64,000 bases of DNA from Acanthopleura granulata. Taxonomy: Eukaryota; Mollusca; Polyplacophora; Chitonida; Chitonidae. The notes beneath the pieces are model-generated. The model saw nothing but the letters and a program-made list of their open reading frames with translations, did not search any database and was not told the DNA's origin. Below, piece after piece: positions 13,101-25,100 of the stretch. The stretch covers positions 17,996,120 through 18,060,119 of the forward strand of contig JABBOT010000002.1 of the NCBI GenBank assembly GCA_016165875.1, given 5' to 3'. A program made the translations under genes and the position numbers. The stretch's first letter is position 1, and each line of letters starts with the position of its first letter.

Positions 13101-16100
13101 TTCATCTACACAGAGTTGCTCACAGCCACTGGTTCTCTCCTGGCACTCATCAATGTCTGAAAACATTGGTGCACACACACTTCAATGTAAAAGAACTGGT
13201 ACACAAGAAGTGTTCCTCATATCCAAAAACAGTGGTACACAAAGTCGTGATCAATGTCCAAAAACACTGATACACAAGTACTGTTCTTGATATCCCAAAA
13301 ATCTGGTACACAAACTTGTCATCAGTATCCAAAACACTAGCACACAAGTACTGCTCATCATATACAAAAACACTGGTTAACTCATCATCAATATTCAAAA
13401 GACTGCTGCAAAGTGACCTACTCTCCTATATATCTCAAAAACCACTCACACCTACTCGTCCTCCATATCCACTGATACTGGTTATCATTATCTGAAAACC
13501 TTGGTCAATGGGTACTGGTTATCATTATCTGAAAACCTTGGTCAATGGGTACTGGTTATCATTATCTGAAAACCTTGGTCAATGGATACTGGTTATCATT
13601 ATCTGAAAACCTTGGTCAGTGGGTACTGGTTATCATTATCTGAAAACCTTGGTATACAGGTATTTGTCACCAATATCCAGAAAATTTGATAGGTACAAAA
13701 TATATAATAATTACATAATAATCAAAGTGTTGACAATCATTACTTACTGACGCAAAGCCCATCTATCAAACGATATCCTGGATTACACTGACACATGTAT
13801 CCGCCAAGAACATTTTTGCAATTTTGATTGCAGGTGTTCAACGTAGAATTGGCACATTCGTTAACATCTGCAATAAATCAGAGTAAGATATAGGAGCTGT
13901 CCAGTGTATAGCATAAGTATTATTAACGTTGAAATGGCACACCTGGTGAAACAGTTTGCTAAATAGAATGTCAGACAACGAAGTTGAATGAATGAATTAT
14001 TACATTTACAGACATGAGGTGTACACCTCAGTGCTAAATATACATGTTGTGTGTGGAGGATTTACCATTCATCTACACCTCAGTGTGAGGTATAGATGAG
14101 GTGTACAGCACATCCAAAATATTCAAGATGTACTTTACCTCATGTACACCTCAGCCATGTAAATGATTATTTGACTCTACCTCACAAACTTTGAATGAAA
14201 TAAAGATGAGATGATGTAACTCAGGTACACCTGAGAAACTCACCTGAATTTTTTTTAAATACAAGATTATATAACATAGATACACCTCAACAACTTTGAA
14301 AAAAATCAACACTTAGAGGATGCACCTCAGAAACTTTTTTTAACAAGTGAAGATGTATCTCAGATACACCCCCAGGCACTTCGAAAGTTTTAAAATAAGA
14401 GTTTAGATTCAGACAATTTGTGACTTTTAGGCACATGGAATGGGCTACTTGCTATGGAAAAATACGTCTCATCGAAATAATTGTGTATAAAAATGTAAAT
14501 ATGTTTTAAAGCCTTTAAATAATGCATAACATTCTCACAACACCCTGTAAAGATGAAGATTTTCACTGCAGTTTAAAGTCACCTAAGCACTTGGTTTTGT
14601 CTGCGTTGAGGACATAGCCCGTGGGACAGTCACCACACTCGTACAGCTTGCCAGAGTCGGCAGTCTGGGAGGGATGGTAGTCTCTGCAAGTAGAGCCTTC
14701 AGGACAGGGCCTCTCCAGGCACATGTTGTAGTCCTGGTCACAATCGGGCCCTGATAACAACAACAATACAATTAGTTTTATATACCTGATACAGAACTTA
14801 AATTATTGAGATCTCACTGTCCCCAATGTGACAGTAGGTGAAAATGTCCCGAGCTTTTAAAATTATTTTACAGAACCAATTCTTCTGTCCACTCAACAAA
14901 ATCAGCTGGTTCGAGGCAAAGGGGCCTACTATCAACTACAGTATGTTGGCAACTACATACAATCCTTCTTTCTATCAAACAAAGACGGCTAAATCAATAG
15001 CAGTGTCAAGCTCAAAATAAAAAAACCAGTTGCAACTCCTGTGTGCTTGAAAGATGTAAAGACATGTACAGCATTTGGATTTGCCAACCTATCATGCAAC
15101 TGATAAATGAAATTTTGTACTAATAAAGACGATTGGTGCAGGCACAAGGCAACACAAATATATTTATTACTTCAAATATGAAGAAAAAATAAATAATCCT
15201 GTTTGATTATTTACAGGTAACAGAATTGAATAATATCCTTCATATCATTCATCCTTTCATTTCACATTTGAGTCATGCTTAACCTGTCTAAAAGTTATTC
15301 TAAATCTAAACAAATAAGAAGTGTGCATCCACATATCAATATACACGTACACGCATAAGGACATTCATCCTGTTTTATTTCTTGACTCTATCTGCATACA
15401 ATTAAATTTCCTCGATGCCATTCTGTTTATATATTAAAAAAACTAATGCAGATAATAAAATTAAAAAAAACAAAGTATATAACATGAACAAGTCACTAAA
15501 ACAACTGTAACCGTTTCATAGCAACATACTATATACAGATGCATGTGAACTCTTGTGTAGTATCTACATGTACCTGTCCATCCTTGTTCACATTCACACC
15601 TGACCAGCTGGAAGGTTGCAACGGAGATGTTAGAGGTAGGGGCTGTAGCTTGACTGAACACACAGGCCCCATGGTTGTTACAGCCTGAACACAGCCTCAC
15701 GGGTACCTCATACTCTGGTGACACCCCTCCCTTGTCATCTTCAGCAAATAACCTGGACAATATCAGGCGAAAGCTCGGTGTCAGTGCCCCATACTATACA
15801 GCTGAATTATTTATTTATTTATTTTTTTTATGGTACTTTAATATCATACTCTTTCACTTATACCATGGTGGTAAGACATCTTACATTTTTGAAAACATCC
15901 CTTTTGATAAAATGGCAAAGCCATGTTTTCCACGTTATGCATACTGGACAACGGTCTCTTGGGTCATTGTACTTGCACCAAAATGTCAAGCACCTATTTG
16001 CAGGCTTCTTACGGCAGACGAGACCAAGGAAAACCACCTACCTTTGGCAAGTTACTGACAAACTTTCCCACAGGTGACATACACCTATTTACACTACGTG

Positions 16101-19100
16101 AGCCTGAGCAGGAGTTCAACAATGTACATTACAAAATGCAGATTACCTGATGACTACAGGGTCAGTAGAGGCAGGTGTCCAGATAATCTGTGCACTCCCC
16201 TGCCCTGAGGATGTGAGGCTCAGACCTGGGATATTATCACCCACAAGAGATACATTTACACTCCCGACAGAGCTGTCTGAATCATTATACTGTACTGTAA
16301 GTTCACTCCTGTTGCCCACTGTCCCGTTAATGCCTGTCACATTAAACACTTGAGGGGAGAGGTTATCTGCAAACAGAAGGCAAGACGGCAGTTCATAAAC
16401 CCTTCTACCTTTACACTAACAAACAGAAATTCATCATCAGCTCCAACATCTCGCAAAGAGTTGATATCATCTTGCATTCAGGCCCTTCAAAAAGTGAATG
16501 GCCCATGTTAAAAAGAATGTCAAAAATCTGAATGGGAAACGGGCCGACCCAGCAAGTAACCTTACAGGTATCTAGAGCTGCTTGTTTTCAACTACAGATA
16601 ACCATGCTCCAGGAAGGCATAATGATATCTATGCTACAGGGATGTCAATTCAACGATAGAAGTCCATTATATTTAGCAAAAATATTACATGTACCTTAAT
16701 AATCTCAATAAACATTTAAATTCTCTTGGCCTAAGCTAGCAAATCATCACTCAGTGGAAAAACAGCAATATCAACAAGACTTAAGAGAAAAACATGTATC
16801 ATTTTTTAATCTAGCCTTGTTCTCAAATCAATATATCAAGCCTTCCACAATGGCATAAGACATGAAAATGGGCCACAATTCTGAGACACAGGTTGTAGAT
16901 TTTATCCACTACAGATATGAGTGTACTTCAAACTTGCCGGCAGCCTGTAACTCCTCGTCTGTACTGTTTTTCAAATCCTTGGTTCTCATGGCCAGGCTGG
17001 CCTTGAGGGTGGCCAGATAATCATAGATACACTGAGGACTTTCCCCACACACCCTGCGGGCCTCTGCCTGCTGGCTAGCATTAAAGTCCGAGAGAAACAG
17101 TGGGCGGTGATCAAGGTGCTGATAGGTGGCCACACTTTCTCCTGATCGGTACGTGAACACCGAAGAATTGGCATCAACCATCCCTGCAACAAACATTCAT
17201 AGTGTCTGAACTGTGTGTATCAAGTGACAACAAACAATAGACATTTCCAAATATAGTTACCTTTTTATCTATTTCGGAATAGTGCTATTTAAACTGCTAC
17301 GGACAAACTGTTTGACAAAAATAACTAATATTACACGTTAGCATATTTTTTTTACACCTCAACCGCTTAAATACAGATTACCGTGAAATTTTTACAATTG
17401 GTAAAAAGGTTTTTAAACTGTTACTGAATTCACATCTATCAGAAGTCAGAAATAACCACAAATGTACAAGTACATGATAACAAACAAGGTCAAGCTCTAA
17501 CTGAACTCTTCTTACACTGTTGACCAAAGTTGTAGTATATTTCCTCCTCTGTTGAGCGTATATCCAACACAGTGCCATTAGGCAGGGTGAAATCATTGTT
17601 CATATTCCCATCAGACACGCCCAGCAAGCCCCTGGTAGTGTACTCAGAAGTGCCGGGGAGGGTCAGGGTAATGTCTAACACTTCTTCACCCACACTGACA
17701 TTAAATGACACACCTACAAGAAAATAACACCTTATTAATTTATTTAATTATTTTATATATTGATTTAATCGCATGTTATGCTGCACCTAAAATATTTTGA
17801 TAATATATGTACGTTGGTTTTCTCTATAAACCAAACCCTAGAATAACCCTGACAAGTTACTAGGGAACTCTCGGCCACTTATTCCCATGAATGTCAAGAA
17901 GAATACGAAAGCAGTGAAATGTAGAAAAACTAAATGTATAGATGTCTGTACACGGATAAGTCTTAACCAACGATATGTGTGATTAAGCGACTACGCGACT
18001 ACAAGGCATACATTTTATAACCACTTTAACAGCTAATAGACCAGGCTGCTTCAAAGGACAAAAGGACATAAACCTTGATCGGCATTTATCTTGATTCTGT
18101 CAAAAACTCACCACTTAGGAAACTGAAACTGAGGGTTGAGGTATCCAACTTCGCAACACTGACATTGCCTCCGAATGGGAATGGCCGGTCATCTCGGTAG
18201 TTGAGAGACAAATCTTCTCCATTCACATACAACAATAGCCCTACGGAAATACAACATATTTACGTAATTATTTATTTGATTGGTCTTTTAACCAGCAATG
18301 AAGAATATTTGACTTTTACAACGGCGGTCAGCATTATGGTGGGAGGAAAAGGGGCAGAGCACGGGGCAAACTCATGACCATCCGCAGGTTGCTGGCAGAT
18401 CTTCCCACGTATCGCTGGAAAGGAAAGCAACATTAGGTGGACTTGAACTCACAGTGGCCGCATTGGTAGGAGACTTCTGGGTCATTGCGCTGCACTAGCG
18501 TGCCGGCATGCTGAGCCATGAAGGCTCCCCGGAAAGACAATACAGGTTAAAACTGCATCCATTTACATGTAGACACAATTCACTTTGAGCATAAACCCCA
18601 GATCTGCAGCTTACAAGCTATATGTAGCCAGACTATCTAAGCAAAGGGCAAGAGTTTTCATTAACCAACACTGAATATTTTTCTCCTACCACGACAAGAT
18701 AATGTAATAATAATGTAGATTCAGTAAATATTTGACTGAGAATTGGGTGACTTAGTTTGTGTTTCCTAAAATTCTGAAGAATATTTCCCTAATAAAACAG
18801 AGATGAGTTTCATAGCTGTAGAAAACTGGAATAAATCAGATGCCTTTGGCATATAACTTGTACAAAAACTTTCTTGTTATGATGTGAGGTATAAGTTTTA
18901 GGTAGAGGGTAATTAAATGATCGCCTGCAAACTTCATGAAAGACAACCCAAAAGAGTTTACTAGTACTGTTGACAGCTTACATACGGTCGAAGCCGGGAG
19001 GACTAAGGGGGCAGTGAAATATTACAAATTTTATGCTCAGTGCTAGCCCTGAAGCGACGAAAGATCTGCACAACCCGATGACTAACCTTTTCTGTCATTG

Positions 19101-22100
19101 GAGAGTTCTATTTGCACATCCGCAGTATTTTCATAGTCTTTAGCAGCAAAGGCAGTGAAGATTGCCCTGACGATCTTTGACACGGCCAGTTCTGGCTTGT
19201 ACGACAAATACAGTTGTCTCCCCTGACATCAACTCCAGCATGGTATACTCTCCCCAGCCATTGAATGTGTAGTCCTTCTTATCCAGGGTCTGAATGTGAG
19301 GATCACCCCAGAAGAAGCCTGCCAATTAAGTAACCACAAAAGATGAAAGCGTTCTGTATAAGACTGTTCTCTGCAATGTGTACATGTACACAGGCCACAC
19401 TTAAATGCAAATTCACTCTCACCTCCAATCATACATCAAAGACAAAGGCGGCCCCAAAAGCCTATGCAAGTAAAACTAGAAGAATGGAAAATGATGAAGT
19501 ATATTAATAATTTCACACCAATGTGAATGTTTGCAGAAATTCTCTCTCCTATAATTTTGTAACGTTAACCTGTTCATTTCCTTGCCAGGCCATGCTCAAA
19601 TGACATTACTAAGTTAGGTAATTTAAAAACTACAAAGATACAAAAAAATACATTTTTTCAAATGAGCCCTGTGTCCCAAAACTAAAGCAGTTCCACTAAA
19701 AAAGACACAGCTAAAGTTTGAAGAAAGAAATCAGGGTTAATGAAATTTATGTTTTCATGGTACTGACTATATACTTTCTTTGTTTTAACAAAATGACAAA
19801 CTTTTTAAACAGGAGTGTAACCTGAAGTTTCGAACTTACCCACTCTAAATGGTACAAATCTGAAGCAACGAGCACCTGGCCTAAGCTCAGTGTACAGGTG
19901 GCACAGGTCTGAGCGGACACAGCAATACTCCAGTGGCTGTCTCTCATAGCGCTGGTGAAGTCCTGACACCCGACTCAACAGGGGATGGAACAAGAAGAGG
20001 TGACCTCCCTTGTCCGGCGACAAATCCAGGGAACCAGTGCGTGTGGAATAACAGCATTCCTGCAATCAGTAATGACACCAATAATGAATAGATTTCTTAT
20101 ATCTCATTATGCATGTGCTGAATGACCTAAACTTTTGGCAGTGGACAAGTTGCATATTTGGCCCAATTCTCAGAGTTGTCTTAATCTTAAACGGCTGTTT
20201 TGAGTTTTATTTAGAAGAAAAAATTTACAACAAGAAACTTACAACACCAAAAGTCATATTTTATAACATTTATTTCTTTCTTGTGGGAGGAGATTTTAAG
20301 TCATTTGTCTATAATCACCTTTATATTAAGCAGTGGAGTGACCCTTTATCAGGTCAAGATGAATCAAACTCACTTCAGAACAAAAAGATATGTCTTGCAT
20401 GTTTATTTGTTCAGGTTGTCATCAGTAAACAGGTTTACAGAAATTAAGCAAATAACCTTAGACTTCACCCAAAAATAATTGCTCTGTTAAGAGGCAAATT
20501 AACACATGTACATGTCAGGAAATGTCACTTTCGGTGTTAACGTTTGTCTAGTAGGGTATCATATGTCCCACATTCCAAACAATCCTCCAATCACACTTTC
20601 TAAGATCAATGAAACTCTCAGAATAAATTAAATGTTATGTGCTTCAAACCTTAAGAACTGAGTGCATAACGTAGTACTGTTGACACACCAAAATAAAGTA
20701 TCATTCAATTCAATTCGCAGTCAATCGAAATAGACTTTCCATTGACACACTGCCTTGTAATTCGCATCGATGCAGGCTGATCTGGACACACCAGATTGAG
20801 TTGAATGCGGTTCTGAAAGTGACATTCAGTGGGAATTTCTTGCTAATGACGTCACAGTACATTATATTTCAGGCATAGCATTCATGGAAAATATGTGTCA
20901 GTTGTGCATAAGCTCAGTCATAATTGAATTGAGTTTAGCGAAATGGTTCCCTATTCCCACTGACTCACTGCATAACCAAACCGAACTGAATCGAATTGAA
21001 TTTCTCAAAATACACACCACCTCTTCGGTGGTCTAGTTTTTACAAATAAAGGTTGAGAGATCCAGGTTCAAGCCCGGGTCGGGTCATACCAAAGACTTTA
21101 AAAATGGTACTTGTTGCTGTCTTGTTTGGCACTCAGCATTGAGAGGTTAGAGTAAGGAAACAGGACTGGTCAGTCCGGTGTCAGTATAATGCGACTGGGT
21201 AGGGTGTCATGTCTGCTCTCTTGGCCATGATGTTCCAGTGGCGTCAGCACTTCGGTGGCATGTGCTGCAAACAGTAAGAGTTGAGTGCATTACATAACTC
21301 ACCCTTGCTCCTGTGTATCCTCGTGGAATGAGTCGTGAAATGAAGCAAATCTGACCTAGTCGACGCAAGTATGAGATGAATTGTGGGCTGAAAAACATTT
21401 GTCTTAGTGTACAGGGACAGACTGGTAACAGGCGATCCAAGATGCTGATCTCAAACTGGGATGCTTGCTGATTGTCATACCACGTGAGACACTGAGCTTC
21501 ATAACTAACACTGTCCACAGTTTCATCCTCCAGAGAATAGATCCAAAACCCTGCAAAACCTGTCAAAACAAATTTTGCATAATGGGTATTTATTGATATA
21601 AATTCATGAAATGACAAGAATATTTATTTATTCGTTCCACAGTTGTTCAACACCATGCTCAAGAAATTGTCATTTACCCAAAAAAATCTATTATTTTGTT
21701 TATGATTAAGTTGCTTACTTTCCAAGATTGTGAGTGTTATATTGATTATAGAAAGGTGTTTGAGCTTTAATTGGAAGGTGGAACGATATCGTATATGTAA
21801 ATTTCAGCCCAAACGATAATATTCTATGACATTTACTGGCCTATAAAAATGCCCTTCTTTGGATGAAATGTTAGGTCACTTACAGTATATGACATTTAGC
21901 CGACAGTATTATGGACTTGAACAAACCATAGGGTCCATGGAAAACCGCTGAAATTTGGCAAGTTACTGAAGAACGTTCCCACACAGTATTTACAGATACA
22001 TGCATGCATCATGTTGGTTGAGGACACGTGGTCATCAGTGCAAGACTGTGATTTATGTGGCCAACTCCTTATTGACATCAACAACCAGTCATAGGCAGCA

Positions 22101-25100
22101 ATCTACAAATTGCCAAGAACAGGTTTGAACCCCGAACCTTGACAGATAAGCACCGCTAACCATTCCTATTTTAATATGGCTTAATGTGTATATACAAGCA
22201 CACTGTTTCAGTGGTTCAACTCCACTACTTTATAATATCTGTGCAAAATAGTTCCTGTCAAGTTTAAAACATAGATAACTTTCAATACAACTATCAGGTG
22301 AGTGAACCTCCTACTTACCTGTGTTCCCTTGAACATCATTGATTCTGAAGACTTCAGCTTGTTCAGAGTACACTGAATTGAAAACCACTCGATTGGACAG
22401 CTGGTAACCAATCACTGCTTTTCTTTCTGACCTGTTTTGGTTCCACAACATCCCGTTTCGCTCATATTTATACAAGGCATAGGATATGGAGAAGTCTGTA
22501 GCCAGAACAAGCTGGAAGGTGTTCGACTGAGAAAGAAAAATATTTTATTTATGTTTGCTTGTTGAAGTTTTCACTTTCTACAATGATTGCTTTGTGGGTG
22601 GCAAGGGATAAGGCTACTGACCTTTTGCGTGTTACCCCAAGAACTGGAGATCTCTAACATGTACAGACGTGCTCACCAATGGGAGAAAAACTAAGCCTGA
22701 TCATAAAGGTTCGATGGACACACAGAATACTGGGCAATAATTAATATATTTTAACTTGAAAAGCTCAAAATTCAAAAGAGATTGCCTGAGCCAAATACTG
22801 CAACTGAGTCCCCCCAGCCCTCCCCTTCTAAAAAAATAAAAAATCTGTTCTTAATAAGAAAGGAACCCCCAAGAATACCTAGATGCTGAAGACAGCTCGC
22901 CTATCATCCAAAAACCAGTGTGGGCCAGATGCACATCACTGGCTCTGATCGATGATCCTACTTCTGACCTCATAAATTCTATCTCTGATTTCATTTCCTT
23001 TGTTCCTTGACTAAAAACATCTCCTGTGATATGTTAAGGTGTGTAAACTGCACCCTGCAAGCTTTTAGCCATTGTTTATACATTTAGCCATTATTTATAT
23101 ATTTGAATGGTGTTTTACGCTGTACTCAAGAATATTTAACTTATACAACATTGTGGGAGTAAAACCACGACCATTAGCGGGTTGCTGGGAGGCCCTGCCA
23201 CAAGACGACCTAGGAAGGCAGTATGATTCAAAGCAGCCACATTGGTGAGAGGCCCCTGAGTCATTGTTTTGCTCTACCACACAAACTCCTCGGTCCACAA
23301 ACAATTAGGATAAAGAGCATACATACCTCACTCGGGTTGGACTCAGTTGGGTAAGGCCGGACTTTCCTCCACTCCACAACGATGGCCCAGCGACATGTAA
23401 ACCCTGGCTGCTCCATGCTGCGCCTCACGTCACTCTCTATCCTCGCCAGCATCACGTCATACGTCCTGTTCACACCTCGACTGAACACTCGGTATAAAAT
23501 CTTTGACGCAGTGTCTTCAGGACTTGTAGCGGAGTCAGTCCAGAATGGGGCAATTATTTTCTCACTGCTTTGATCCACAGGAAACTGCACTGGTGTAAAT
23601 CTGCTGTACCTTTGTCCTAACACCACATAGCCATTAGGGGAAATCTGAAAGCACATTTGGCGCACAGAAAAATGAAAATGCTGACATAATTCTGCCAAAT
23701 CATGCTATGGTACATTGGCCATCCTTGGTTAGATTCTCTTCAGTTCTACGTGTGTATGATCCGACTTGCGTATGATCCGACTAGTATGTAAAATATCATG
23801 TGCTAGGTCTACCCTGATGGTCATGTGATTGCTGTATGATTTTACAGTCTAAGCAGGTATGAACCTTGTGCCTTTTTCTAGATGAGCGATGAATTTATTA
23901 AACATAGAAGCAAATCGGTATAAAATACAGAACCGTTGTATACATGTAGGTTTGTTGATATTTTTAATTGCAACCACTAGAAAACCATTTATAGTCTGCA
24001 TAACAGCAAGAAATCTCACTAAAAACATGTTCAGTTTTGATATTAGACTATGTGCCCTGTAGTAACTCACTGCAGAAAGACTCCAACAATGTAACTACTT
24101 ATCGCTTGCAAGTTTATTTACTGTAAGTGGCCTAATATTCACCTCCAAAAGTGTATTTTTAGAGGTAAATTATTTTCATAATATATTACTCATTGAGCAG
24201 AAACGTACATTTTCCCGGTAGGATGTCATCCTACCTTTCAAACAAACCTCACAGCATTGTTCTGCAATCAACAGAGCTCTTAGAATCAGGAAAACTGAGC
24301 AGCTTTGTCATGGACGAAATTTTATGTCATTTACAAAAGTACATGCAGACTGAAAAGGATTAGATACATATGAACTGCCTTTATTGTAGGAGACTGATCA
24401 CTGTACTCAATGTGTATGAGTTAACCTGGACTGACAAGAAATTACCATACATTTTTAACATAGGAGACCACATTTTGTACTAACATATAGATTCTGTTCC
24501 TTGGAATTGGCCACAGGGAGTCCATTCTCCACCTGTATAGATTGGGACAGCTGGTCGTCTCCCTCAAAACTAGTGCCTCCTTCCACAGAATATAACCCTG
24601 ACCAAAACATTGGAACATATATAGCTATAGATATATACAGATGAAAGCAAATAGTCAAAGAAATTATTACAAAGAAACAACACATCGAGTTTCAGTAAAA
24701 AATAAAAACCTGCAGTAGCCTCTATGAAGACTCCACAATGGGCTATGTAGGCATGCAGAACTACAGCACATATAATATCGCATCATTAGAGGATTTTCAT
24801 ATTCACAGTAATCAATTTACTGTTATTTTTTATCATTGTCATATTTTTGCTTTACTGCGAAATCAGCCTGTCGTCATTCATCCTGTGGCCGCGGCCAAAT
24901 CTACATGAAATGCATCTGAACAAGGGACCTCAGTGACCAAGGGCTAGGAGGTTTGAATCCTCTGAGGCAATGTACAGACACCTAACTGTTATGACACACA
25001 GAATAACGTGTAAAATTTGATTTTGTATATGAATACATACAACCAGTGCTCAAAAGCACGGCAATATTAGTTTACCCCCCAATAGAGTCATAATTAAATG

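Noticed and set aside
16909..16932. Donor GAA|GTACAC or an exon ending at TAG as a 3' end of the gene after VWD
   Set aside because: GTACAC is phase 0, does not fit the following exon, and is ATACAC in copy B. The GC donor fits both copies.
21030..21085. Possible tRNA gene with GGTTCAAGCCC
   Set aside because: No paired acceptor stem of a proper tRNA; followed by a SINE body.
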